From NCBI GenBank assembly GCA_024276675.1, contig JAJRWT010000095.1:18251-82250 (forward strand): a DNA stretch of 64,000 nt. Direction: 5' to 3'. The DNA comes from Myxococcota bacterium. Lineage in GTDB: Bacteria; Myxococcota_A; UBA796; JAFGLY01. The notes beneath the pieces are model-generated. The model ran no database searches. It was not told the origin of the DNA and saw nothing but the letters and a program-made list of their open reading frames with translations. Shown in pieces: positions 51,119 through 60,041 of this stretch. Every line of letters begins with the position of its first letter. Positions within the stretch are counted from its first letter, which is position 1. The position numbers and the translations under genes are program-made.

Positions 51119-52672
51119 TCACTCCGGGACACGGAGGCCGTTCAGAAGTTCCCAGGGGCCGCCGGCCGCGGAGGGGGCGGCGCTCCGCGGAACGGGAAGG
51201 GAAGGGGCAGGGGGTCCATCGAGGGGTCTCCGGGGAGCGACCGAGCCCATGGCCGCGGCAGCCAGGATCAACTCCCTTTCCGGAGGGTCGAGATCCTGTT
51301 CCGGAAGGCCGACATCATGCAGGCGCTCCAAGAACTTCGTGTCAAGCTCCCCACGCACGAATGAGGGTTCGTCCAGAATCCGGCGCAGGTAGTGGGCGTT
51401 GCTGGCCACGCCCAGAATCACCGTCTCGGAAAGGGCCTGGGAGAGGCGCTTCCTGCACCGCTCCCGGCTGGGAGCCCACGCTACCAGCTTGGCCAGGATG
51501 GGGTCATAGTCCAGTGGTACGACAGTGCCCAGCGCCACCCCCGAGTCCACCCTGATCCCAGGTCCGCCCGCCAGCTCCAGGTGGACGATCCTGCCGGGAG
51601 AAGGCATGAACCCACGCTCGGGGCTTTCTGCGTAGATGCGAGCTTCCATGGCCCATCCTCGTGGCTTCGTTTCCAGCACGGCGGGAGAGAGGGGCTCGCC
51701 CGCCGCCACCCGGATCTGCCATTCCACCAGGTCCAGGCCAAAACGGGCTTCGGTTACGGGATGCTCCACCTGTAGCCTGGCGTTCACTTCCAGAAAGTGG
51801 AAGCGGCCATCGGGTGTGAGCAGGAACTCCACTGTGCCCGCGCCCTGGTAGCCCGCGGCCCTGGCCAAGAGCAGCGCCGCACGGGAGAGCGGCTGGCGCA
51901 GGTGCTGGTCCACGGCGGGGCTGGGAGACTCCTCTATCAGCTTCTGGTGGCGCCGCTGGAGGGAGCACTCCCTTTCGCCGAGAGCGGCCACGGTTCCGTG
52001 TCGGTCCCCCAACACCTGCACCTCCACGTGTCGGACGGGAGCAAGGAGCTTTTCCAGGTAGAGCGAGCCATCGCCGAAAGCGGCGACGGCCTCGCCCGCG
52101 GCCTGTTCCAGGGCCTGCGGCAGCAGATCCGGGCTGTGGACCTGCCGCATGCCGACGCCACCGCCACCGGCTGCGGCCTTGATGAGCAACGGGGGCCCCA
52201 GCTTGCGCCCCTGTTCTTCCAGCAGCGAGACGTCGGCGACAGAATGGAAGCTTCCAGGTACCACCGGCACTCCAATGTCGCGGGCCAGGCGCCTGGCGGC
52301 GCACTTGTCGCCCAGCAGGCGCAGTACATCCGGTGATGGCCCCACGAAGATCAGGCCCTTTTCCAGGCAGGCCGCGGCCAACTCGGGCCGCTCCGACAAG
52401 AAGCCGTAGCCGGGGTGGATGGCGTCCGCCCCGCTGTTTAAAGCAGCATCCATGATTGCCCGAACGTCCAGGTATGCCCTGGGATCCTGGCCCAGCGGAG
52501 CTGCTTCGTCCATCCAGCCCAGGTAGTTGGCCCCCGCATCGGGAGGGGTGAAGCCGGCGACGGTGTGTATTCCCAGGTGTCGACAGGTCCTGGCAATCCT
52601 GACGGCGATTTCACCCCGGTTGGCGATGAAGAGCTTCTTGATGGGGGCCCTGGCTGGCTGCTGATGTGTCAT
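51119..52672 (-). CDS. biotin carboxylase subunit of acyl-CoA carboxylase
   Basis: 517 aa from the ATG at 52672 (GGAAG upstream; an ATG at 52684 is an alternative). Motifs: KKLFIANRGEIAVRIARTCR, IHPGYGFLSERPELA, ATP-grasp loop LIKAAAGGGGVGMRQV, RHVEVQVLGDRHG, GERECSLQRRHQKLIEE, FLEVNARLQVEHPVTEARFG (catalytic Glu/Arg). The Gly-rich loop has Val where Lys/Arg is usual. It carboxylates biotin with ATP and bicarbonate. The last about 60 residues are Pro/Ala-rich and end where a biotinyl domain would begin in a fused alpha chain. Neighbours identify it as the methylcrotonyl-CoA-type enzyme. Confidence 0.9.
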   Translation of the reverse strand: MTHQQPARAPIKKLFIANRGEIAVRIARTCRHLGIHTVAGFTPPDAGANYLGWMDEAAPLGQDPRAYLDVRAIMDAALNSGADAIHPGYGFLSERPELAAACLEKGLIFVGPSPDVLRLLGDKCAARRLARDIGVPVVPGSFHSVADVSLLEEQGRKLGPPLLIKAAAGGGGVGMRQVHSPDLLPQALEQAAGEAVAAFGDGSLYLEKLLAPVRHVEVQVLGDRHGTVAALGERECSLQRRHQKLIEESPSPAVDQHLRQPLSRAALLLARAAGYQGAGTVEFLLTPDGRFHFLEVNARLQVEHPVTEARFGLDLVEWQIRVAAGEPLSPAVLETKPRGWAMEARIYAESPERGFMPSPGRIVHLELAGGPGIRVDSGVALGTVVPLDYDPILAKLVAWAPSRERCRKRLSQALSETVILGVASNAHYLRRILDEPSFVRGELDTKFLERLHDVGLPEQDLDPPERELILAAAAMGSVAPRRPLDGPPAPSLPVPRSAAPSAAGGPWELLNGLRVPE

Positions 52673-52698
52673 GTGCGCTTCCATTCGAGATAAAGTAC

Positions 52699-54300
52699 CT
52701 ACATCCGGAAGATTCCGTATCCGGTGGGTCGATCCTCGCAGTGCCAGGCCACCGAAAGGGCCAATCCCAGGGCTTCACGGGTCCTGGCGGGGTCCAGGAT
52801 GCCGTCGTCCCAGAGGCGGGCCGTGCTGAACCAGGCGTTGCTTTCCCGGTCGTAGACCTTGAGGATCTGTTCTTCCACTGCCTGGAGCGCCGCCTTGTCC
52901 ACGGGAATCCCCTGCCGCTTCAGCTTTGCCTCCTGTACCTGTCTCAGTACTTTTGCCGCCTGCGGCCCCCCCATGACGGAGATTCGGGCATTGGGCCACA
53001 TCCAGAGAAACCGGGGCGAATATGCCCGGCCGCACATGGCGTAGTTGCCCGCACCAAAGGAACCGCCCACCATCACCGTGAACCTGGGAACCCGGGCGTT
53101 GGCCACGGCGTTCACCATTTTGTGGCCGTCCTTGGTGATGCCCCTGCGCTCATACTCACGACCCACCATGAACCCGGGGATGTTCTGCAGGAAGATGAGG
53201 GGGATCTTCCTCTTGTCGCAAAGCTGGATGAACTGGGTGCCCTTGAGGGCGCTCTCGGAGAAGAGCACGCCGTTGTTGCCCAGTATCCCCACGAGCTGGC
53301 CGTAGATCCGGGCGAAGCCGGTGACCAGCGTGTTGCCGTAGCGGGCCTTGAAAGGGGAAAACCGGCTACCGTCAACTATGCGGGCAACGACCTCTCGGAT
53401 ATCGAAGGGGCGCTGGAGGTCTGCCGGCACTATGCCGTAGATCTCCGTGGGATCGTAGAGTGGTTCTTCTACCGTTTCCCGCTGCGGCGGCTCCCGGATG
53501 GGAATGGTCTCCACCAGGCGGCGCGCCATGGACAGGGCTTCTTCTTCGCTCTCCGCCATGTGATCCGCCACCCCGGAGACGGAGCAATGGACATCGGCGC
53601 CTCCAAGCTCTTCGGCGCTCACCACTTCGCCGGTGGCTGCCTTCACCAGGGGGGGGCCGCCCAGGAAGATGAAGCCAGTGCCGCGCACCATGATCACTTC
53701 GTCGCTCATGGCGGGGATGTAGGCGGCTCCGGCAGTGCAAAGACCCAGCACCACCGCGATCTGGGGGATTCCCATGCGCGACATCAGTGCCTGGTTGTAG
53801 AAGATCCTGCCACCGTGTTCCTTGTCGGGAAAGATGTCTGACTGGAGGGGCAGAAAGGCACCGCCGGAGTCCACCAGGTAGATCATGGGCAGGCGGTTCT
53901 CCATGGCGATCTGCTGGGCTCGCAGGGCCTTCTTCACGCCCATGGGGAAGATGGTCCCACCCTTTATCGTGGAATCGTGGGCGTCCACCATCACGTGCCG
54001 ACCCCCCACCAGCCCGATGCCCGTCACCATGCCCGCGCCTGGCGCCTGGCCTTCGTACATGCCGTGGGCCGCCAGGGGGGCGATCTCCAGGAAGGGCGAG
54101 CCAGGGTCCAACAGGAGTTCGAGGCGTTTCCAGATGGGTAGTTTGCCCTGGGATTTCAGGTGGGCAATGGACCTGGGGTCACGCTGCTGGCGGACCTGGT
54201 GCAGGTCCTTTTCCAGGCGTTCCACGAGTTTTTGCATTTCCCGGCGGTTTTCCAGGAACTCCGGCGAGCTGGTGTCCACCTGGGACTGGATTGGCTCCAT
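52699..54300 (-). CDS. acyl-CoA carboxylase carboxyltransferase (methylcrotonyl-CoA carboxylase beta type)
   Basis: 533 aa. Motifs of the MCC-beta class: KLPIWKRLELLLDPGSPFLE, GAGMVTGIGLVGGRHVMVDA, ATIKGGT-like STIKGGTIFPMGVKKALRAQ, LVDSGGAFLPLQSDIFPDKE, FIFLGGPPLVKAATGEVVSA, LGGADVHCSVSGVADHMAE, SFGAGNYAMCGRAYSPRFLW, MGGPQAAKVL. It transfers CO2 from carboxybiotin to 3-methylcrotonyl-CoA (or a close substrate). It lies directly after the isovaleryl-CoA dehydrogenase-type gene and 26 bp before the biotin carboxylase gene. Order and spacing match liu operons. Confidence 0.9.
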   Translation of the reverse strand: MEPIQSQVDTSSPEFLENRREMQKLVERLEKDLHQVRQQRDPRSIAHLKSQGKLPIWKRLELLLDPGSPFLEIAPLAAHGMYEGQAPGAGMVTGIGLVGGRHVMVDAHDSTIKGGTIFPMGVKKALRAQQIAMENRLPMIYLVDSGGAFLPLQSDIFPDKEHGGRIFYNQALMSRMGIPQIAVVLGLCTAGAAYIPAMSDEVIMVRGTGFIFLGGPPLVKAATGEVVSAEELGGADVHCSVSGVADHMAESEEEALSMARRLVETIPIREPPQRETVEEPLYDPTEIYGIVPADLQRPFDIREVVARIVDGSRFSPFKARYGNTLVTGFARIYGQLVGILGNNGVLFSESALKGTQFIQLCDKRKIPLIFLQNIPGFMVGREYERRGITKDGHKMVNAVANARVPRFTVMVGGSFGAGNYAMCGRAYSPRFLWMWPNARISVMGGPQAAKVLRQVQEAKLKRQGIPVDKAALQAVEEQILKVYDRESNAWFSTARLWDDGILDPARTREALGLALSVAWHCEDRPTGYGIFRM

Positions 54301-54343
54301 TCTATGCTCCTGTTGCTGTCTTGTGGGTCCTGTGGGCCACCCG

Positions 54344-55501
54344 CTATAGTCCCAGCAGCTCGCGCCCGATGAGAAGGCGGCGGATCTCCTGGGTGCCGGC
54401 GCCTATGGTGAAGAGCCGGACATCTCGGTACAGACGCGAGATCTCGTATTCTTCCATGTACCCGTAGCCGCCATGGATCTGGAGTGACTCGTAGACCACG
54501 TTCTCGGCTGTCTGGGCGGCGAAGCAGAGGGCGGCCGCCGCCAGCCTGTGGATGGGTGAGCCCTTGCCGCCGCGTTCCGCCTCCTGGGCTTCCCGGACCG
54601 CCCTGTAAGCCAGGCCGCGAGCCGCTTCTATCCCTGTGTACATGTCTGCCAACTTGGTCTGGATGAGTTGGAACCGGGCCAGGGGCCGACCGAACTGGCT
54701 GCGTTGCCTGGCGTAGTCCAGTGCCAGCTCCATGGCACGTTCGGCCAGGCCGATGGCGGCTCCGGCGAAGAAGGCGCGTTCAACGTCCAGTCCCGCCATC
54801 ATCACCTGGATGCCCATGTTCTCGCGGCCCAGCAGGTTTTCCGCGGGCACACGGCAGGAGTCCAGGATGATCTCGCCGGTGGGAGAACCGTGGTGGCCCA
54901 TCTTGCGCAGCTCCCTGGAGACGCTGAAGCCCGGGCTGCCGGCAGGCACCACGAAGGCGCTGATCCCCATGGCTCCGGCCTCGGGGTTGGTCTTGGCGTA
55001 GATGACCACCAGGTCCGCCACGGGGGCGTTGGTGATGAAGGTCTTGGTGCCGTCCAGCACGTAGAAATCGCCGTCCCTGCGCGCCTTTGTGCGGATGGCG
55101 GTGGCGTCGGAGCCTGCGTCGGGCTCGGTAATGGCCAGGGCTCCAATCCGGTGGCCCGAAGCCAGCCCGGGCAGAAACCTGGCCTTTTGTTCCCTGGTCC
55201 CGGAGCGCAGGATGTTGTGGGCGCAGAGGTTGAGGTGCGCTCCATAGGAGAGAGCCAGACCCGCACAGTCCCGGATGGCCTGTATGGCCAACACGGCAGT
55301 CATCAGGTCACCCCCCGATCCCCCGTATTCAGGCGGGATCCCGATGCCCATGAGCCCCAGTCCGGCCATCTTGTCCCAGAGGTCTCTGGGAAAGGTGTCG
55401 TCCTGGTGGATCTGCTCCGCCCTGGGACGGATTTCGTTGTCGTTGAAACGACGGACCAGGTCCACGACCTGCCGTTGTTCGTGGCTGTGGTGATCTTCCA
55501 T
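54344..55501 (-). CDS. acyl-CoA dehydrogenase, isovaleryl-CoA dehydrogenase-like
   Basis: 385 aa from the ATG at 55501; a longer in-frame stretch upstream looks non-coding. IVD-like landmarks: FPRDLWDKMAGLGLMGIGIP, LSYGAHLNLCAHNI, ALAITEPDAGSDATAI (FAD/substrate), DGTKTFITNAPVADLVVIYA, ENMGIQVMMAGLDVERA with the catalytic base region, FGRPLARFQLIQTKLADM, IHGGYGYMEEYEISRLYRDV, FTIGAGTQEIRRLLIG. It oxidises an acyl-CoA (probably isovaleryl-CoA) to the enoyl-CoA, feeding electrons to ETF. First gene of the operon; the promoter must lie in 55502-55765. Confidence 0.88.
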   Translation of the reverse strand: MEDHHSHEQRQVVDLVRRFNDNEIRPRAEQIHQDDTFPRDLWDKMAGLGLMGIGIPPEYGGSGGDLMTAVLAIQAIRDCAGLALSYGAHLNLCAHNILRSGTREQKARFLPGLASGHRIGALAITEPDAGSDATAIRTKARRDGDFYVLDGTKTFITNAPVADLVVIYAKTNPEAGAMGISAFVVPAGSPGFSVSRELRKMGHHGSPTGEIILDSCRVPAENLLGRENMGIQVMMAGLDVERAFFAGAAIGLAERAMELALDYARQRSQFGRPLARFQLIQTKLADMYTGIEAARGLAYRAVREAQEAERGGKGSPIHRLAAAALCFAAQTAENVVYESLQIHGGYGYMEEYEISRLYRDVRLFTIGAGTQEIRRLLIGRELLGL

Positions 55502-55765
55502 GTCAGCTCCGGGGTTTTCCTGGAATGCCAGGCCTTGTCTCCCGCCATGGCCTGTGTTCGCGGGCCTGGCCTGGCAAGGATATCGCAGACCAGCCACCAT
55601 GGGGAAGACCCGGTATGCCGCTCGAAGCACAGCGTAGCCCGGCCCGCCTGCATGGCCCTGTTGTACCATGACTGCCCACTATGCCGTGCCGCGGGTCCGG
55701 ATCCTGGATACATGGTAAGACTAGCACCCCTTCCAGGGGTTCGCGTAAGAACAGCTCCTTCATAG

Positions 55766-55927
55766 TTCCCATCAGGAAAAGGCGGACCGAGCAGGGCCGA
55801 GTCGCTTTCGAGCCAGGTGCGTCCGGGCGACCCGCAGGAATAGCAGCGCTATTTCAAGTGGTTGCACGGGCGTGCCTGGCGAAGGAATGGGCCGGCGCGG
55901 CGAAGGGAGCCTTTTCCGGACGGGAAC
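55766..55927 (-). repeat. family B MITE-like element, copy B3 (162 bp, inverted)
   Basis: Same 162-bp length as B1 and B2, in opposite orientation: TTCCCATCAGGAAAAGGCGG ... TTTTCCGGACGGGAAC with centre GAATAGCAGCGCTATTTC. It is flanked by perfect 7-bp direct repeats TTCATAG (55759-55765 and 55928-55934). Confidence 0.9.
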
Positions 55928-55934
55928 TTCATAG

Positions 55935-55977
55935 TTCCCATCAGGAAAAGGCTCGGTCCGCCATTTCCGGACGGGAA
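55935..55977 (+). repeat. family B deletion derivative, copy B4 (43 bp)
   Basis: Starts directly after the TTCATAG that ends B3: TTCCCATCAGGAAAAGGC, then TCGGTCCGCCATTTCCGGAC and GGGAAC. Both termini are kept but the interior is gone, leaving a short hairpin. The rest of 55978-56083 holds dyads (CTTGC-GGA-GCAAG at about 56031) and CCGGTTTTTTT, a possible terminator-like end before the FAH gene. Confidence 0.75.
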
Positions 55978-56083
55978 CCTGGTACCGAGGGCGCCTGGGC
56001 GCCCCGCCCGGCAGGCGCCTTGCGGAGCAAGCCGTCCACCGGTTTTTTTCTTGTACCCTCTGGCTGGTCGATGGGAGGTTGGA

Positions 56084-56989
56084 ATGAAGCTCGTATCCTA
56101 CGGTGCTCGCGGATGGGAGCGGCCAGGAGTCTTGCTGGAGGATGGCGCCATCCTGGACCTGGAATCAGCTACCATGGGGCGCATCACCACCATACGAGCC
56201 CTGTTGGAGACGGGGAAGAAAGGGCTGAGTCTGGTGGCGGACCTGCTGAGAACCCCCCAGGCGGAACGGCATCGCGTTCCGGCCGAAACACAGCGACTGG
56301 GACCGCCCCTCACCAATCCCGGCAAAATAGTGGCTCTGGGGCTCAACTACCGCAGCCACGCCCAGGAGCAGAATGTGCGGCTCCCCAGGAAGCCCCTGCT
56401 GTTCTCCAAGTCCACCACCTCCCTGTCGGGGAACGGCGACCCCATCTGGTATCCCCGGGACGAAACCAGGCTGGACTACGAGGTGGAGCTGGCGTTCGTC
56501 ATAGGGCGGCCCGCCATCGGCGTCGACCCCGCTGAATGGAAGGACTACGTTGCCGGCTACACCGTGATCAACGACGTGAGCGCCCGCGATGCCCAGTTCT
56601 CGGATCGCAAGTGGTTCAGGGGCAAGTCCTACGATTCCTTCTGCCCCATGGGGCCCTTCCTGGTGACCAGCGACGAGATCCCCGATCCCCACAGTCTGCG
56701 CGTGGCAGCCACGGTCAACGACCAACCCAGGCAGAACAGCAACACCGATGACCTGATCTTCGGGATCCCCGAAATCCTGGCTTTCGTCTCGCGCAACATC
56801 ACCCTGCTTCCCGGAGATGTCATCGCCACCGGCACTCCCGGCGGTGTGGGCATCTTCTGGGATCCCCCTCGCTGCCTGGAGCCGGGCGATACGGTGACCG
56901 TGACCGTGGAAGGCATCGGCAGCCTCACCAACCAGGTATCTACTCGGGATGTCCTGGAGCCCAGCCCCTACCCCCACCCCCGCGGTTGA
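56084..56989 (+). CDS. fumarylacetoacetate hydrolase (FAH) family protein
   Basis: 301 aa from the ATG at 56084, with GGGAGG upstream. Family motifs: KIVALGLNYRSHAQEQN, KPLLFSKSTTSLSGNGDPI, LDYEVELAFVIGRPA (metal-binding Glu pair), YTVINDVSARDAQ, KSYDSFCPMGPFLVTSDEIP, DLIFGIPEILAFVSRNITLL, PGDVIATGTPGGVG. These hydrolases act on oxo-acids such as acylpyruvates or decarboxylate oxaloacetate; the substrate cannot be told. The adjacent but divergent carboxylase operon hints at carboxylic acid catabolism. Ends 21 bp before repeat A4. Confidence 0.88.
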   Translation: MKLVSYGARGWERPGVLLEDGAILDLESATMGRITTIRALLETGKKGLSLVADLLRTPQAERHRVPAETQRLGPPLTNPGKIVALGLNYRSHAQEQNVRLPRKPLLFSKSTTSLSGNGDPIWYPRDETRLDYEVELAFVIGRPAIGVDPAEWKDYVAGYTVINDVSARDAQFSDRKWFRGKSYDSFCPMGPFLVTSDEIPDPHSLRVAATVNDQPRQNSNTDDLIFGIPEILAFVSRNITLLPGDVIATGTPGGVGIFWDPPRCLEPGDTVTVTVEGIGSLTNQVSTRDVLEPSPYPHPRG

Positions 56990-57009
56990 GCAGCCGGGGA
57001 TGCCGGCCA

Positions 57010-57094
57010 GGAGCCGTCGGGAAAGCTCGGGCCCGCTGGGGTGCGCCGGGGCCCGCAGCCGGCTGTTTACGGCAGCCTTTTTCCCGAGGGCTCC
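57010..57094 (-). repeat. family A palindromic repeat, copy A4 (85 bp, inverted, internally deleted)
   Basis: Left end GGAGCCGTCGGGAAAGCTCG matches the right arm of A2/A3 reverse-complemented. Right end AGCCTTTTTCCCGAGGGCTCC matches their left arm. The central palindrome is missing. The right part supplies the last codons and the TAA stop of the PAS hybrid kinase. Confidence 0.8.
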
Positions 57095-59727
57095 TGGCTG
57101 GTGGCAGGAAGCTCCTTGAGTACTGCCAACAGGCCCTTCAGCGTGATGGGTTTCTGCAGAAAGCCGAACAGATCCTTGTTGGCGAAATGGCTCGTGGCTT
57201 CTCGTTCGTCGTAGCCGGAAATCAGCACCACCCTGGCGTCGGGACGGATGCGCCGGATTTCTGTGAATACCTCCTGGCCGCTCATGCCGGGCATGGTCAT
57301 GTCCAGGAACACCAGGTCGATCTCGGCGGCGTGGTCGCGAAAGACCTTCACACCCTCTTTTCCGTCAGCCGACAGGATGACGTTGACGCCCAGGTACTCC
57401 AGCATCCGCTTGCTGACCTCTCTGACACTGGGTTCGTCGTCTATGAACTGAACGGTTCCGCTGCCCTTCCATCGGGCATGTGGCTCTGGATTTTCGGGCG
57501 GGGGAGTGGGTAGGTCCATGTCGGTACTTGGAAAGAACGCCGAAAAAGTGCTGCCAACGCCCGGAGCGCTGGAGATTTTGATGGCGCCACGGTGACCGCG
57601 AATGATTCCCAGGGTGGCAGCCAGGCCGAGTCCCCGCCCCGTGAACTTGGTGGTGAAGAAGGGGTCGAATACCCTGGGCAAGGTGTTTTTGTCGATGCCG
57701 CAGCCGGTGTCGTTGACCTCCAGGAAGACATAGTTGCCAGGGGGCAGGTCGTCATCCAGCCAGCACTGGGCCAGGAAGTCGCGATCGCAGTACCGCAGGC
57801 CGGTTGAAACAAGTATCAGGCCCGGGGCGTCGCCGATGGCTTCGGCCGCGTTGATGACCAGGTTGAGGATTACCTGTCGAAGCTGGGATTCATCGGCCTC
57901 CACGGCTGGCAGCTCGCGGTCCAGGGCGAATTTCAATTTGGCGCGTTTTCCCTTGGAGACCTCCAACATCTGGCGCATTCCGGTCACGGTGGCGGAGAGA
58001 TCTATGGGTTTCACCACGAAACGCCCCCTGCCCGAGTAGGCCAGCAGTTGCCTGCACAGGTCGGCCGCCTGCAGGGCGGTGTCGCGTACATGCGACAGAT
58101 GATGGGCCACTGTGTGGCGGTCTTCCAACTCCATGAGGGCCAGCTCGGCTCCTCCAAGGATGCCGGAGAGCAGGTTGTTGAAGTCGTGCGCAATGCCTCC
58201 CGCCAGGACTCCCAGGCTTTCCAGCTTCTGGGTGTGGCGGAGCTGCTCGAGCAGTCGGGATCGCTCCCTTTCAGCCTTCTTCTGGGCCGAGATGTCGAAG
58301 AACACCACCTGGGAAGCGGGTCGACCACGGTATGTGGCCAGAGATGCGGAAGTGACGACGTCTATGACTTCGCCATCGAGACGGAGGTACTTCTGTTCCA
58401 TCGGCTCCAGGGGGCCTTTCCCTGAATAGATGGCCTTGATCCGCTCCTCCACCAGTTGGCGGCAATCCTTGTGAATGAAGTCCATCACCCTCTTGCCCAG
58501 GAACTGCCCGGCGCGCTGTCCGCCCAGCGCGGCAACCGCCGCCGGGTTGATGTAGACGCATTCCCCGTCGCAGTGGAGTACGATGGGCATGGGAGCGGTT
58601 TCCACCAGCGACCTGTAGCTGCTTTCGCTTTCGCGAAGCCGTTCTTCTGTCCTGATTTGTTCGGTGATGTCTCTGTGGAAACCCATGAATCGGCCATCGG
58701 GAAGGGCCACGGCGTCCAGGGTGGCCTGGAAGGTAGTGCCGTCCTTTCGGCGAAGTTCGATGATGCCGGAGAGCTTACCCCGAGCTTTGAGGGTCGGCAG
58801 ATTGGCATCTTCGGGGTTTGTGTTGGTGGCCAGATCCCTGACCCCCATGGTCAAGAGTTCTTCGCTGGTGTAGCCGGTCATGGTGCAGGCAGCCGCGTTG
58901 ACCTCGCAGTATCGGCCGTTGGCGTCCACCACGAAGACCCCGACGGGGGCGTGGTCGATGTAGCTGCGGTACAGGGCTTCGTTGTGGCGTAGAGAGTCCT
59001 CGGCACGTTTGCGCTCGGTTATTTCCCTGGCGTGGGCAGCCACCAGGATCACCCGGCCACGGTCGTCCTTCACGGGAAAGGCGTGTATTTCCCAGGTGGA
59101 GTCGTCTCTTGGATTGCCCTTTTCCACGACCACGGGTCGTCCCGTCTCGAACACTTCGTCAGCCTGGCAGTTTTCACAGGGTGAATCCCGCATCTGGTAG
59201 AGCTTGTAGCACTTGTTTCCAAGGTGCAGCTTCTCGGCGCCCTCTCTGAGCCAACCCTGTGAATTGCTGAAGATCACGTTGTGGTTGCGGTCCTGGACCG
59301 TGAGCAGGTCGGGGATGGAGCGGAAGACGTCGTGGAGCAAGGCCCGGGATGTCTCCAGTTCAGCCTTGAGAATGTTTGTTTGCCTGGAGTCGGGGTCAAG
59401 GGAGAGGGTCCAGAGCATCGCTGCGATTCCAGCACTCTCCGGGGTCAGCCTGGTGCCGGTGGCGTGGATGGTCGTGCTTTCTCCCTGGAGGTCCAGGGTC
59501 AGGTGGTTTTCGCCCTTGTTCAGGGCATGACAGGCCACCACCAGCGGAAGCAGGGAGACGTCGGTGGTGAGGGAAGCCAGTGGCTGGCCGTTGGCCGAAC
59601 CCGGCTCCAGCCCAAGCAGGGAGTAGAAGGCACTGTTTGCAAAAAGAACGTTGCAGTTTCGGTCCAGCAGGAGCTGGGCTCTTGGCAACTGTTCCAGAAA
59701 CCTGTTCAGATGGATCTTGGGGTTCAT
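57067..59727 (-). CDS. multi-PAS hybrid histidine kinase with C-terminal receiver
   Basis: 886 aa, soluble. PAS domains at about 9-115, 133-240 (with a CYKLYQMRDSPCENCQ Cys cluster typical of this PAS type), 252-362 (NEALYRSYIDHAPVGVFVVD) and 370-488 (SSYRSLVETAPMPIVLHCD). Then HisKA with LGVLAGGIAHDFNNLLSGIL (phospho-His), an HATPase (LVINAAEAI N-box, DTGCGIDKN, FTTKFTGRGLGLAATLGII), and a receiver (TVQFIDDEPSVREV, phospho-Asp in LVFLDMTMPGMSG, KPI Lys). Input is probably redox or a small ligand. The very last residues QEPSGKRLP come from the family A repeat. No regulator gene is adjacent. Confidence 0.9.
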   Translation of the reverse strand: MNPKIHLNRFLEQLPRAQLLLDRNCNVLFANSAFYSLLGLEPGSANGQPLASLTTDVSLLPLVVACHALNKGENHLTLDLQGESTTIHATGTRLTPESAGIAAMLWTLSLDPDSRQTNILKAELETSRALLHDVFRSIPDLLTVQDRNHNVIFSNSQGWLREGAEKLHLGNKCYKLYQMRDSPCENCQADEVFETGRPVVVEKGNPRDDSTWEIHAFPVKDDRGRVILVAAHAREITERKRAEDSLRHNEALYRSYIDHAPVGVFVVDANGRYCEVNAAACTMTGYTSEELLTMGVRDLATNTNPEDANLPTLKARGKLSGIIELRRKDGTTFQATLDAVALPDGRFMGFHRDITEQIRTEERLRESESSYRSLVETAPMPIVLHCDGECVYINPAAVAALGGQRAGQFLGKRVMDFIHKDCRQLVEERIKAIYSGKGPLEPMEQKYLRLDGEVIDVVTSASLATYRGRPASQVVFFDISAQKKAERERSRLLEQLRHTQKLESLGVLAGGIAHDFNNLLSGILGGAELALMELEDRHTVAHHLSHVRDTALQAADLCRQLLAYSGRGRFVVKPIDLSATVTGMRQMLEVSKGKRAKLKFALDRELPAVEADESQLRQVILNLVINAAEAIGDAPGLILVSTGLRYCDRDFLAQCWLDDDLPPGNYVFLEVNDTGCGIDKNTLPRVFDPFFTTKFTGRGLGLAATLGIIRGHRGAIKISSAPGVGSTFSAFFPSTDMDLPTPPPENPEPHARWKGSGTVQFIDDEPSVREVSKRMLEYLGVNVILSADGKEGVKVFRDHAAEIDLVFLDMTMPGMSGQEVFTEIRRIRPDARVVLISGYDEREATSHFANKDLFGFLQKPITLKGLLAVLKELPATSQEPSGKRLP

Positions 59728-60041
59728 CTACCTCACCATTCAAGAGAGGTTCGTGAACGAACAAGTGCAAGTAGCTTGTGGTGTATCTTACCACCCGGCC
59801 CAGCAGGTTTTCACCCCCCATTGTTGGAAGAACCTGTGTCCATGGATGGAGATTCCTTCCAAAATGGGACTTCAACCGGGAATTATGCGCTGATTTCACT
59901 CAGTACGAGATTCCTTCCGCTGTTGTGGCCAGAGATGCCCCCATTGCGTTACCGGGATCTGGCGAGCGCTGTCTGAGCCTGTGGCGCACACCGAAACTGC
60001 TGCGGAGCGCCAGTTTGCAGGGGCCATTCAAGCGCGAGCCT
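59728..60041. other. intergenic region between uvrC and the PAS kinase
   Basis: 314 bp without a gene. Relatively AT-rich around 59820-59900, so it probably contains the kinase promoter on the minus strand. CTGCTGCGGAGCGCCAGT at about 59998-60015 matches the interior of repeat A1 (5636-5653, inverted) and may be a decayed family A fragment. Confidence 0.35.
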
